This document shows positions 1 to 8,700 of a stretch of DNA of 64,000 bases, piece after piece. Origin of the DNA: Leuconostoc inhae (GTDB lineage Bacteria; Bacillota; Bacilli; Lactobacillales; Lactobacillaceae); NCBI RefSeq assembly GCF_019656015.1, contig NZ_BPKW01000004.1:1-64000 (forward strand), in the 5' to 3' direction. The stretch's first letter is position 1, and every line of letters starts with the position of its first letter. Position numbers and translations under genes: made by a program. Below the pieces are notes generated by a model. That model searched no databases and was not told the origin of the DNA. It saw nothing but the letters and a program-made list of their open reading frames with translations.

Positions 1-84
1 GCAACAAGCAACAAGCAACAAGCAACAAGCAACAAGCAACAAGCAACAAGCAACAAGCAACAAGCAACAAGCAACAAGCAACAA
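1..84 (+). repeat. Heptanucleotide tandem repeat (GCAACAA)x12
   Basis: Twelve uninterrupted perfect copies of GCAACAA fill the first 84 bases and probably continue upstream of the window. The repeat is open in all three forward frames (cycling A-T-S-N-K-Q-Q) and contains no start codon. It is in frame with the methyltransferase that follows. Because 7 is not a multiple of 3, gain or loss of one unit shifts the reading frame, as in contingency loci that switch by slipped-strand mispairing. Confidence 0.97.
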
Positions 85-918
85 TTAGCTGAATTACGAC
101 CTTTTATAAAGTGGGTCGGTGGCAAAAGGCAACTGTTACCAGAATTGGCGAAGTATGTTCCAGAGCACTTTGGAACATATTTTGAGCCGTTTTTAGGTGG
201 CGGTGCCTTTTTACTTGCTTTATCGCCTGAACACGCAATAATTAATGACTTCAATTTGGAATTAGCTATTGCGTGGATGGTGGTTAGAGACAAACCGGAA
301 GAACTATTAAAACAACTTAAGCAACATCAATTAAATCATAGTAAAGAATACTATTTGCATTTGCGTAAAGCAGATCGTGATGGCAGATTAGAAAGTATGA
401 CTTCGGTGCAACGTGCGGCCAGATTTATTTATATGAATAAATCTGGGTTTAATGGTTTGTGGCGAGTTAACAAAAAAGGACAAAATAACGTTCCATTTGG
501 TAGTTATAATAATCCAAATATTGCAGATAAAGATACGATTAAAACGGTATCTAGATATTTGAGTGATGCAAATATAACGATTACAAATTCAGACTTTGAA
601 CAAGTAGTTTTAGATGCTCAAACAGGTGATTTCGTTTATTTTGATCCACCATACATACCAATTTCTGTAACGAGTAGTTTTACGGCTTATAGTTCAGAGT
701 TCGGTTATGATCAGCAAGTTAGATTGCGAGATGTATTTGTAAGGCTTCATCAAAAAGGGGTACATGTGATGTTGTCAAATTCTGATGTACCCTTAATTGA
801 AGAATTATATGGTCATATTGAGGGCATTGTCATTGAACAGGTGAGTGTTACGCGCATGGTTGGTGCAAAAGCTTCTTCACGTAAAAAAGTTGGGGAGGTT
901 ATTGTTCATGGTAAATAG
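1..918 (+). CDS. dam: DNA adenine methyltransferase, DpnM/Dam family (5' end outside window)
   Basis: N6-adenine methyltransferase of the D12 (alpha) class, expected to methylate GATC because its partner is a DpnII-type nuclease. In the frame open from base 1, about 28 residues of ATSNKQQ repeat lead into RPFIKWVGGKRQLLPE (SAM-binding motif X region), FEPFLGGGAF (motif I) and FDPPYIP (catalytic DPPY). No ATG, GTG or TTG occurs between the repeat and the KWVGGKRQ motif. A TTG at 145 would delete that motif, so translation must begin upstream of base 1 and run through the repeat. The last 11 nt overlap the nuclease gene. Family assignment is firm; GATC specificity is inferred from the neighbour. 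Confidence 0.9.
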   Translation, partial: ATSNKQQATSNKQQATSNKQQATSNKQQLAELRPFIKWVGGKRQLLPELAKYVPEHFGTYFEPFLGGGAFLLALSPEHAIINDFNLELAIAWMVVRDKPEELLKQLKQHQLNHSKEYYLHLRKADRDGRLESMTSVQRAARFIYMNKSGFNGLWRVNKKGQNNVPFGSYNNPNIADKDTIKTVSRYLSDANITITNSDFEQVVLDAQTGDFVYFDPPYIPISVTSSFTAYSSEFGYDQQVRLRDVFVRLHQKGVHVMLSNSDVPLIEELYGHIEGIVIEQVSVTRMVGAKASSRKKVGEVIVHGK

Positions 919-1825
919 ATTGAACGTATTTGAGTATCGTAATTTAGAGATTAATCAGCGTTTAGACTATTTTGTTTCAACATTGTCAAATATAGAGAAA
1001 TTTGCCGATTACTGGGTTAATTTTGATAATGTTTATAAAAATGTGCCTCAAAAAATTGCACCTGACCTATTTACGCTAGATTATTTAATAGGTAAAAATC
1101 AAATGGAAATTGAGCTATTTTTTTATGAAAGGCCACAGTTATTGACATTGTTGCCATTACTATTAGGCATTCGAAAAGATAAATTAGATCAATATGGGAA
1201 TCTTTCAGTGCAAGATATCCAAGAAAAATATCAACTTAATTTTAATACTATTGATACCAAAAATATGCATTCATACTTTGATTTTTTGACGAGTTCTGGT
1301 TTGATGCAGTTGTTGTCGCAAGGTTTGAAAAAAAGTGTCTTTGATTATTCTATTGGGGTACAGGCAGGAATGGATTCAAATGGTCGCAAAAATCGTTCTG
1401 GTAAAATTGGTGAAAAATTTTTAGAGGCAAAATTAGCGGCAATTGCATCTAGAAATAATTTAAAATGGATGGGACAGTCAACACCCAGCAAAATAAAGAA
1501 AGAATTTGACATTGATATTGAATATATCTTTAAAAACCGTCGTTTTGATGGTGCACTATATAATCCAAAAAAATTAAAACTTATTTTATTTGAAATAAAT
1601 CTTTTTAATGCTAGTGGTAGTAAATCAAAATCCGCTTCCACGGAGTTTCAAACATTACGTGATAGATTGGCTAAAACTAATCACGAATTTATTTATATTA
1701 CTGATGGTGAGGGGTGGATAAGTGACAAATCACATTTAAAAGAGGCATTAGAATATATTGGTAATGTTTTTAATATCAGTATGGTTGAATCAGGATATAT
1801 TGAATCAATTTTAGATTTACAATAA
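908..1825 (+). CDS. Type II restriction endonuclease, DpnII family
   Basis: The 305-residue product resembles the DpnII/MboI restriction enzymes that cut unmethylated GATC. The C-terminal half has GEKFLEAKLAAIA, then EFDIDIEYIF, RRFDGALY and LILFEINLF, which fits the divergent PD-(D/E)xK core (acidic residue, then E-x-N) of this family. The ATG at 908 has a good ribosome site (GGGGAGG at about 891-897) and overlaps the methyltransferase stop by 11 nt. An alternative start at 845 would add 21 residues that merely read the methyltransferase in another frame. Having its own ribosome site, the nuclease could be translated even if the methyltransferase is shifted out of frame. No second (DpnA-like) methyltransferase is visible in the window. 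Confidence 0.85.
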   Translation: MVNRLNVFEYRNLEINQRLDYFVSTLSNIEKFADYWVNFDNVYKNVPQKIAPDLFTLDYLIGKNQMEIELFFYERPQLLTLLPLLLGIRKDKLDQYGNLSVQDIQEKYQLNFNTIDTKNMHSYFDFLTSSGLMQLLSQGLKKSVFDYSIGVQAGMDSNGRKNRSGKIGEKFLEAKLAAIASRNNLKWMGQSTPSKIKKEFDIDIEYIFKNRRFDGALYNPKKLKLILFEINLFNASGSKSKSASTEFQTLRDRLAKTNHEFIYITDGEGWISDKSHLKEALEYIGNVFNISMVESGYIESILDLQ

Positions 1826-1871
1826 TGATAAAATTAATTTTTGAAAAAATACGTTATTTGGTTACTGATTG

Positions 1872-1880
1872 TGCTATTCT
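1872..1880 (+). promoter_or_regulatory. Candidate cas9 promoter (extended -10)
   Basis: TGCTATTCT lies 27 nt before the cas9 start: a TGn extension plus a TATTCT -10 hexamer. No convincing -35 is present at 17 bp. A GAGGAG ribosome site follows at about 1894. Transcription of cas9 could also continue from the restriction genes, since no terminator is visible between them. Confidence 0.4.
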
Positions 1881-1906
1881 ATTAATAAATTAATGAGGAG
1901 CAATTT

Positions 1907-4900
1907 ATGACATATTCAATTGGCTTAGATATAGGGACTGGTTCCGTTGGTTGGGCTGTAATTGAGGATGATTACCGTTTAAAGCGTGCCAAAGGTAAGA
2001 ATTTAATTGGTGTACGACTGTTTGATTCAGCAACTACAGCAGCCGAAAGACGTGGCTATCGTACGACACGTCGTCGTTTATCACGTCGTCATTGGCGTTT
2101 ACGTTTGTTAAATGATATATTTTCACCAAATTTAGTAAAATTAGATGAAAATTTTCTGCCACGGCTCAAGTATTCATGGGTTAACCCAGCTGACGAGCAA
2201 AACCCGCAATTGAACGATAATGTTGCAAACGGGGCGTTATTTGGATCAAGTGAGGCGGATAAAGTATTTCACGAAAATTATCCAACGATTTATCATTTGC
2301 GATATAAACTCATGACTGATACGGACAGACATGATTTACGTGAGGTTTATTTGGCGATCCATCATATTGTCAAATATCGTGGTAACTTTTTGAATACAGC
2401 AGATAAAATTAATGCGGATAATTCTTTCAATGTTGATTTATTTGTGGCAGCATTAAACGATTATAATGAATCTATTGAAACGCCACTACCATTAATTAAA
2501 GATGTGCAATTGTTTTCGGATATGCTAACTGATAAAAATGCCCGCAACAAATCTGTCCGTGTCGAAAATGCCATGTCAGCGACTTCAGATAGTAAGTCAA
2601 AAATATTGAAAGCCGTATTAACAGCATTAGTGGGTAATACAGCTAATTTTCAAACTATTTTTGAACTACTTGATTTGGAAAAAGATGAAGCAAAAAACTT
2701 TAAATTTAAACTAGATTTAGAAGATGTCGAAACAAAACTAGATGTTGTGCGAGCAAAGCTTTCAGATGAACAAAATGCTTTTCTAGAGGCTATTTTAATA
2801 GCATATGATGGCATTACTCTAAAAATGATTTTGGGTGATTACAAAAGTATTAGTCAATCAATGATTGAAAGTTATAAATCACATCAACGTGATTGGACGT
2901 ATATTAAAGGCAATGTTCGAATAAACGAACAAAAAATTGAACCCGATAAAAACAGTGTCAAAATATTTAAGTTAGATCCCAAAAAACTAATATATCCATC
3001 TAATTTGGCTTATCTACAAGTCATCTCATCAAATGAAGATGAACATAAAAAAGGTTTGGAATATTTTAAAACAAACATTCATGATGCTGACATACTACAG
3101 CGCATAGAAAATGATACGTTTTTACTAAAACAACGTACGAAACGAAATGGTGTGTTGCCATACCAACTACATTTAGCAGAATTAGAACAAATTATTGCAA
3201 AACAAAGCAAATATTATCCATTTTTGGCTGACACTTTTGAGAAAGATAATAAGCCAGAAAATAAATTGGCTGGTCTATTAAAATTCAGAGTACCTTACTA
3301 CGTTGGGCCGCTTGTAGAACCTGAAAAAGTTAGTGGGGATGCAAGCAATCACTGGTTAATTAAAAAGGAAACGCAAGAAAATACACCGATTACACCTTTT
3401 AACTTTGATGATGTTGTGGATAAAGACAAAAGTGGTGAACAGTTTATCAAACGTATAACTGGTACTGACAGTTATTTAATTGGGGAACCAACGTTGCCCC
3501 AAAATTCGCTTTTGTATCAAAAATATAATGTGTTGCAAGAATTGAACAATGTTCGCAATGAAAGACATCAGCGATTGCCAATTAAAGTGAAACAAGATAT
3601 CTATGAACATGTGTTTAAAGTAGATAAAAATGTTACTGCTAAAAAGGTCATGACATATCTCAAATTAAATGGTTATGGTGACTTTGAAATAACTGGTTTA
3701 TCGGACACACGGTCAGGCAAGTTTAACAGTAACTTAGTGAGTTATCATTATTTTGTTGATGTACTTGGTCGCGAAAAAACCGAAGCAATTGGGGAAGCTA
3801 AGTTAGAAGAAATTATTGAAATTCAAACTGTGTTTGAAGATAGAAATATTGTTGTTAGACGACTATCAAATTTAGATTATTTAACGCAACAAGAAAAAGA
3901 TAAACTATCAGCTAAGCATTATACTGGGTGGGGCAGATTATCAAAAAAGTTATTAGGCACTAAATTCATAGAGACTACTTTATCAGAAGCTGGCGATATC
4001 ATACCGCAATCACACAGTATCATGGATTTGCTCTATCACTCTGATAAAAACTTAATGGAAATTCTGACTGATAAAAAATTCAATGTACAGGAATGGATGA
4101 CAGCACAAAATAAGGGAACAGAGTCTGGCAACAGTCTCTATGATCAAATTGATGCCCTAGCGGGGCCAAAAAATATTAAGCGTGGTATTACACAAGTTTT
4201 TGGTATTATTGCCGATATCAAAAAAGCTATGGGTAGCAATCCAGAGAAAGTTTATGTAGAATTTGCACGTGAACCGCAAGCTTCACGTTTAACTAACTCT
4301 AGGCTAAATCGTGTGCAAGAATTGTATACTAATTCCACCTTGAAAACTGAATTTTCTGAGTTAGTTAAGCAATTGGCAACTGAAACTAAAGAAACCATTC
4401 ATGATGATAGATTGTATCTTTACTACCTTCAAGAAGGAAAAGATATGTATACTGGAAAGGACATTCCAGTAGAGCAATTAAGCACTAATTATGATATTGA
4501 CCATATTATCCCGCAGGCATTTACGAAAGATGACTCACTCGATAATCGTGTCCTAGTCAACCGTGCTACCAATGCACGTAAGTCTGATTCACCAACCTTT
4601 ACCAATGATATTATTGATGCCCGAAAATCTTGGTGGCAATCATTGGTGAAGCGTGGGTTAATCTCAAAAGAAAAATTTGAACGATTAACAGATAGACGTA
4701 AAACGTTTAGTGACAATCAGACAAGTCATTTCATTGCTCGTCAATTGGTTGAAACACGTCAAATCATCAAAAATGTCGCTGATTTGATCAAAAATAATTA
4801 CGAAGGCACTCAGGCAGTTGCAATTCGTGCATCATTAACTGGCGAAATGCGTCGTTACCTAGATTGGCCCAAAAATCGTGATATCAATGATTTCCATCAT

Positions 4901-5986
4901 GCTCATGATGCGCTTATGATGGCAACTGTTGGTAAATATGTTGATAAGCGTGGTTTTTTTGATAAAGGCAATGTCAGCGATAACGCTGATAACGCTTATA
5001 ATCTATACACGAAAGACTGGCTAAAGCGTGCACGTGCTGGCGTTAAAGATGATAGTCAGCGGGTAAATCCATTTGGGTTCATTGTCGGATCGATGCAATC
5101 AAAATCAGTACGTCAACAGGTGAACACAGAAACTGGCGAAATTGTCTGGCATGATGAGAATGTAACGTATTTACGTCAAGTGTTGGGGTATAAAAAGATA
5201 CTAGTGACACGGCGTTTAGGTGGTTCATCTGGACAATTGTATAAAGAGACGCTGTTTGGACCAAATCCTAAAGCTAAATTAATTGCCTCAAAAGCGAATC
5301 GTTCAGTTGAATTATATGGTGGCTTTACACAAGCTGAATCAGCTTATATGAGCTTAGTTGAGTTCAATAAGAAAGGGCAGCAATCGTATAAATTGATTAA
5401 AGTACCGATGACTATCGCTAATCGTGTTAATAATAAACAGTTAACAGTATCAAAGTATATTGAAACGTTGAATTTGCGTGACTTTAGTCGTGTCGTTATT
5501 GAAAAGTTGCCTTTAGGTACTTTAATTCGAGAAACAAATGGTAGTGAATTTTATGCAGCAACGTCAGAAATGAAACACAACGCTAAGCAACTTTGGGCAC
5601 CCAAAGAAATTTTGAAAAGCGCTCAAAAATTAGATAAAGCCGCCACGGAAAAATTAATCGCTATATTTGATTTTTTGGTCAGTGACAAGACAATCGAACA
5701 TTTTAAGTTTTATGAAAAAGATTTACGACACTTAATAATGGTACGCAACAAATTTATTGAAGCAAATAATACGATTAAAGCGGCAATTTTATCGGATGTT
5801 ATTGATGAACTGCACAATGATGCTGTATGGTGTGATCCGTTTAAGCATATTAAAGAGAAACCGGCTTGGACTTCGTTACAGAGCCAAGATAGGGGGAATG
5901 GCGGCATTAAACTCTCTTCAGAATCAAACATTGTATACCAATCACCAACAGGAATATTTGAAACAATCAAAATTGTTGGCGAATAA
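1907..5986 (+). CDS. cas9: CRISPR-associated endonuclease Cas9 (type II-A)
   Basis: RNA-guided DNA nuclease of 1359 residues, full length for II-A Cas9. RuvC-I (IGLDIGTGSVGWAV, catalytic Asp8) is followed by the arginine-rich bridge helix (RRGYRTTRRRLSRRHWRLR). RuvC-II is PEKVYVEFARE. The HNH motif is YDIDHIIPQ with catalytic His866 and a downstream NRVLV Asn. RuvC-III is HHAHDA at residues 997-1002. All catalytic residues are present, so the enzyme should be active. It is followed by a bidirectional terminator and a divergent tracrRNA, then cas1-cas2-csn2. The presence of csn2 makes the system II-A. The PAM cannot be predicted from sequence alone. Confidence 0.98.
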   Translation: MTYSIGLDIGTGSVGWAVIEDDYRLKRAKGKNLIGVRLFDSATTAAERRGYRTTRRRLSRRHWRLRLLNDIFSPNLVKLDENFLPRLKYSWVNPADEQNPQLNDNVANGALFGSSEADKVFHENYPTIYHLRYKLMTDTDRHDLREVYLAIHHIVKYRGNFLNTADKINADNSFNVDLFVAALNDYNESIETPLPLIKDVQLFSDMLTDKNARNKSVRVENAMSATSDSKSKILKAVLTALVGNTANFQTIFELLDLEKDEAKNFKFKLDLEDVETKLDVVRAKLSDEQNAFLEAILIAYDGITLKMILGDYKSISQSMIESYKSHQRDWTYIKGNVRINEQKIEPDKNSVKIFKLDPKKLIYPSNLAYLQVISSNEDEHKKGLEYFKTNIHDADILQRIENDTFLLKQRTKRNGVLPYQLHLAELEQIIAKQSKYYPFLADTFEKDNKPENKLAGLLKFRVPYYVGPLVEPEKVSGDASNHWLIKKETQENTPITPFNFDDVVDKDKSGEQFIKRITGTDSYLIGEPTLPQNSLLYQKYNVLQELNNVRNERHQRLPIKVKQDIYEHVFKVDKNVTAKKVMTYLKLNGYGDFEITGLSDTRSGKFNSNLVSYHYFVDVLGREKTEAIGEAKLEEIIEIQTVFEDRNIVVRRLSNLDYLTQQEKDKLSAKHYTGWGRLSKKLLGTKFIETTLSEAGDIIPQSHSIMDLLYHSDKNLMEILTDKKFNVQEWMTAQNKGTESGNSLYDQIDALAGPKNIKRGITQVFGIIADIKKAMGSNPEKVYVEFAREPQASRLTNSRLNRVQELYTNSTLKTEFSELVKQLATETKETIHDDRLYLYYLQEGKDMYTGKDIPVEQLSTNYDIDHIIPQAFTKDDSLDNRVLVNRATNARKSDSPTFTNDIIDARKSWWQSLVKRGLISKEKFERLTDRRKTFSDNQTSHFIARQLVETRQIIKNVADLIKNNYEGTQAVAIRASLTGEMRRYLDWPKNRDINDFHHAHDALMMATVGKYVDKRGFFDKGNVSDNADNAYNLYTKDWLKRARAGVKDDSQRVNPFGFIVGSMQSKSVRQQVNTETGEIVWHDENVTYLRQVLGYKKILVTRRLGGSSGQLYKETLFGPNPKAKLIASKANRSVELYGGFTQAESAYMSLVEFNKKGQQSYKLIKVPMTIANRVNNKQLTVSKYIETLNLRDFSRVVIEKLPLGTLIRETNGSEFYAATSEMKHNAKQLWAPKEILKSAQKLDKAATEKLIAIFDFLVSDKTIEHFKFYEKDLRHLIMVRNKFIEANNTIKAAILSDVIDELHNDAVWCDPFKHIKEKPAWTSLQSQDRGNGGIKLSSESNIVYQSPTGIFETIKIVGE

Positions 5987-5989
5987 AAA

Positions 5990-6145
5990 AGAAATCCCGT
6001 GCTGTTTAGTAACAACACGGGATTTTATGTACGGCCATAAGGCCACTCTGATGAGTAATTAAGCTTGGCATAAAGCCTTGCGTTACTTCAATACTGTGTA
6101 TCAGATCAATGAGGTTCAGCCTCTAAGGAATGACTAGTTCCTTAA
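5990..6145 (-). ncRNA. tracrRNA
   Basis: On the plus strand, bases about 6086-6121 nearly copy the CRISPR repeat (shared core CAGATCAATGAGGTTCA). The minus-strand transcript therefore carries the anti-repeat GAACCTCATTGATCTGA that pairs with pre-crRNA. Reading leftward the RNA has a short 5' hairpin (AAGGAA/TTCCTT), the anti-repeat, a nexus-like segment (CAAGGCTTTATGCC), a GGCC-TTAT-GGCC hairpin, and a terminator hairpin with a T run. The promoter sits at 6151-6179 on the minus strand. Ends are estimated to within a few bases. Placement between cas9 and cas1, opposite to the cas genes, is known in lactobacilli but differs from the S. pyogenes layout. Confidence 0.9.
5991..6026. terminator. 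Bidirectional terminator between cas9 and tracrRNA
   Basis: The hairpin AAATCCCGTG...CACGGGATTT has T-rich flanks on both strands. It can end cas9 on the plus strand and the tracrRNA on the minus strand. Confidence 0.85.
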
Positions 6146-6150
6146 GTATT

Positions 6151-6179
6151 ATTCTATCATAAATAACTGGAGGATACAA
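6151..6179 (-). promoter_or_regulatory. tracrRNA promoter
   Basis: Read on the minus strand: -35 TTGTAT at 6179-6174, a 17-nt spacer, and -10 TAGAAT at 6156-6151, giving a start near 6145. The -35 overlaps the cas1 ribosome site (GGAGG at 6169-6173), so the two elements share the same bases on opposite strands. Confidence 0.75.
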
Positions 6180-6180
6180 C

Positions 6181-7053
6181 ATGGCATGGCGGACAGTCGT
6201 GATAACAAAACATAGTAAACTAAACTATAAAATGAATCATTTAGTGGTACAAACGTCAGAAAAAACATTTCAAATACCCATGGAAGACATTCAAATTATT
6301 TTGATTACGACCACACAGGCAGTTGTCACAGCTTATGTGATTGCCGAAACAATCAAAAGAAATATTAAAATTATTTTTTCAGATATCAATGGACAGCCCA
6401 TTGGTGAAATTAATCAGTATCATACGAACGGTAAGCATAATCGTAATATTAGTCAACAAATTGTGTGGCAATCGGAACGGAAAAATATGCTATGGCGCGA
6501 AATTGTCAAATTAAAGATTAAAAATCAAATGCAAGTATTAGTTACCCAGCAAACGACAGACAGAGAAAAATTTCAGGATCTGGTCGATAGTATTGAGATT
6601 GGCGATGAAACGAATCGTGAAGCTGTGGCCGCTAGAATGTACTTTAATCGACTATTTGGCAATGAATTTGTGAGACATGAATCAGGAATTATTAATGCGA
6701 TGTTAGATTATGGCTATCAAATTTTGATGGCTGCAGTTGCCAGAGAAATTGTATTACAAGGTTATTTGTCAGAGTTGGGTATTCATCATAATGGCGCACA
6801 GAATGATTATAATTTGGCTTCTGACTTAATGGAGCCGTTTCGACCGTTGATTGATGCAGTCGCAAAAAAATATGAACATGAAACGGCGCTAAACTTAGAT
6901 ATCAAATTGGCTTTGGTAGATGTTATTAACCAAGTTATTGAAATCAATGGGCAACAAATGTTAGTGACTAATGCAATCACTATTTTAGTACGTGATGCAA
7001 TAAACTATTTAAATAATGGTTTAAAATTACCAGAATGGCGGTTTGAAATTTGA
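6181..7053 (+). CDS. cas1: CRISPR integrase Cas1 (type II)
   Basis: The 290-residue metal-dependent integrase acts with Cas2 to insert new spacers. Type II Cas1 features are visible: AARMYFNRLFG (active-site Glu region near residues 150-165), GIHHNGAQNDYNLASDLMEPFRP with the conserved His and Asp, and the MEPFRP motif near residue 219. The ATG is preceded by GGAGG with 7-nt spacing. The gene begins directly after the tracrRNA promoter. The start of cas2 follows the cas1 stop by 11 nt, so cas1, cas2 and csn2 form one tight transcription unit. No clear plus-strand promoter was found between the cas9 terminator and this gene. Confidence 0.96.
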   Translation: MAWRTVVITKHSKLNYKMNHLVVQTSEKTFQIPMEDIQIILITTTQAVVTAYVIAETIKRNIKIIFSDINGQPIGEINQYHTNGKHNRNISQQIVWQSERKNMLWREIVKLKIKNQMQVLVTQQTTDREKFQDLVDSIEIGDETNREAVAARMYFNRLFGNEFVRHESGIINAMLDYGYQILMAAVAREIVLQGYLSELGIHHNGAQNDYNLASDLMEPFRPLIDAVAKKYEHETALNLDIKLALVDVINQVIEINGQQMLVTNAITILVRDAINYLNNGLKLPEWRFEI

Positions 7054-7064
7054 GGTATCGTATA

Positions 7065-7370
7065 ATGAGAGTGATGATTTTTTTTGATTTACCAACTTTA
7101 ACTGACGCTGATCGGCGTAATTATCGCCATTTTAGAAAAGGTTTGATTAACGAAGGGTTTTTGATGATTCAAGAGTCTGTTTATGTACGTGTGACCACTA
7201 ATCGTCAAGCGGCAACGTTATTGGAAAATCGTATTCAGGCGATTACACCAGTTGATGGGCTAGTACAATCTTTAATTGTGACAGAAAAACAATATACAAT
7301 GATGAAATTTTTATCTGGTACATCTAGTGATGATGTCAGAAATTCAGATGAAAAGATGGTCGTCATATGA
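7065..7370 (+). CDS. cas2: CRISPR-associated protein Cas2
   Basis: The 101-residue structural partner of Cas1 in spacer acquisition. MRVMIFFDLPTLT contains the beta1 strand and the conserved Asp of the family, and QESVYVRV follows. The ATG at 7065 has GAGG ten bases upstream. A TTG at 7050 would overlap cas1 and add five residues not typical of Cas2. The end overlaps csn2 by 4 nt (ATGA). Confidence 0.95.
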   Translation: MRVMIFFDLPTLTDADRRNYRHFRKGLINEGFLMIQESVYVRVTTNRQAATLLENRIQAITPVDGLVQSLIVTEKQYTMMKFLSGTSSDDVRNSDEKMVVI

Positions 7371-8041
7371 CTTATTCGATCGTATGTTTTCCGAATAGTC
7401 CCATACAGGTAACTTCAGGATTGACTATGGTTTCTATCACTAATCATGAACTATATTGGCAATTAAGTACAGGATTGAAAGAGACTAGTGAAGACGTAAC
7501 ATTAGGGCAAGATGGACATATTGTCGATGTTAGTAAGGGAGTTATGTTCATTGGTGATATAAGTGCGCAACTTGATGTGAATAAGTTATATCAAAAAAAT
7601 ATTGTCAATACGGTGAAAAAATACGCAGATGATCAAGCATTAGAAAGATTTTATAGCATTAATTCTGAACTAAACCAACTCCTAGAAAATATTATATTAG
7701 AAAATAATTTACCTTTCTATTTCCAAACAGAATTTAATATTGGTGACTTGATAAATGAGAAGAAAATTAAGATAGAAACACTGACAAATAGCTCTGGATT
7801 TGGTAAAATAGAAGATGTAGTGAACGTTGCTGGTGAGTTTTCAGAGCAACGTTTAATCATTTTTACCAATATCTATTTGTTGTTGTCGATTGATCAGATT
7901 GACTATCTGAATAATCTAGCGAAGGCAATAAATTTATGTTTGATTTCTCTTAATTTGACACAAAATCCTGTTATGACTAAACAGGGTTCGTCTTCAGAAA
8001 TTTTCATCGATGAAGATTTCGTTCAATTTGGTGCTGACTAA
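7367..8041 (+). CDS. csn2: CRISPR-associated protein Csn2 (type II-A)
   Basis: The 224-residue ring-forming, DNA-end-binding protein is needed for type II-A spacer acquisition; its length matches the short Csn2 subfamily. Weak but consistent features are the N-terminal beta-rich part and the central LIIFTNIYLLLS segment. Position after cas2 and immediately before the array supports the call. The start overlaps the cas2 stop (ATGA). The stop lies only 20 bp before the first repeat, which leaves almost no separate CRISPR leader. A TTGACA at 7955-7960 inside the gene is a possible -35 for the array, but its -10 (TAAACA) is poor. Confidence 0.9.
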   Translation: MTYSIVCFPNSPIQVTSGLTMVSITNHELYWQLSTGLKETSEDVTLGQDGHIVDVSKGVMFIGDISAQLDVNKLYQKNIVNTVKKYADDQALERFYSINSELNQLLENIILENNLPFYFQTEFNIGDLINEKKIKIETLTNSSGFGKIEDVVNVAGEFSEQRLIIFTNIYLLLSIDQIDYLNNLAKAINLCLISLNLTQNPVMTKQGSSSEIFIDEDFVQFGAD

Positions 8042-8061
8042 CCAATGCGAACAGGCGGTCT

Positions 8062-8625
8062 GCTTCAGATGTGTGTCAGATCAATGAGGTTCAAACCGTT
8101 CTAGGCTTGTTTTAACATTTCGTATTAGCTTCAGATGTGTGTCAGATCAATGAGGTTCAAACCATGTCCTAGTGTAATAAGGCGTAATTTGCTGCTTCAG
8201 ATGTGTGTCAGATCAATGAGGTTCAAACCAATTGCTTTCGCTATCAACCACTTTTTGGCGCTTCAGATGTGTGTCAGATCAATGAGGTTCAAACCTTTGA
8301 TAAAATACCGACTTTATATTCTAACGCTTCAGATGTGTGTCAGATCAATGAGGTTCAAACCATTAATATGGCATACGAGACGAGGATTTATGCTTCAGAT
8401 GTGTGTCAGATCAATGAGGTTCAAACCTTCAACATTAAACAAGATGCTGTTGATTTTGCTTCAGATGTGTGTCAGATCAATGAGGTTCAAACCTCCATGG
8501 ATAGACTATATGTACTCGCAATCGCTTCAGATGTGTGTCAGATCAATGAGGTTCAAACCTGACTCAATCAAAATCACACATAAACGACCGCTTCAGATGT
8601 GTGTCAGATCAATGAGGTTTGCAAG
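8062..8625 (+). CRISPR. Type II-A CRISPR array, 9 repeats and 8 spacers
   Basis: Repeats of 36 nt begin GCTTCAGATGTG and end GGTTCAAACC. They start at 8062, 8128, 8194, 8260, 8326, 8392, 8458, 8524 and 8590, an exact 66-bp period with 30-nt spacers. The first eight repeats are identical. The ninth keeps its first 30 bases and then diverges (TGCAAG instead of CAAACC), which marks the leader-distal end. Pairing with the tracrRNA sets the crRNA strand as plus. All eight spacers differ from each other, and I saw no protospacer for them elsewhere in the window. Translations running through the array (repeating MCVRSMRFKP) are artefacts. Confidence 0.99.
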
Positions 8626-8700
8626 GGCGGACGCAGCTGTAATAGCTCAGTACGTTATGCTTCCTTTGTACCGTTTATATGGCTATTTAGGAGGCTTGCT

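Noticed and set aside
145-918. TTG at 145 as start of the methyltransferase
   Set aside because: It would remove the KWVGGKRQ SAM-binding region that every family member has.
1345-1641. Minus-strand frame inside the restriction gene
   Set aside because: Shadow of a well-supported gene on the other strand; no ribosome site or family resemblance.
8062-8625. Promoters inside each CRISPR repeat, as in some type II-C arrays
   Set aside because: The repeat has no TATAAT-like hexamer at its 3' end.
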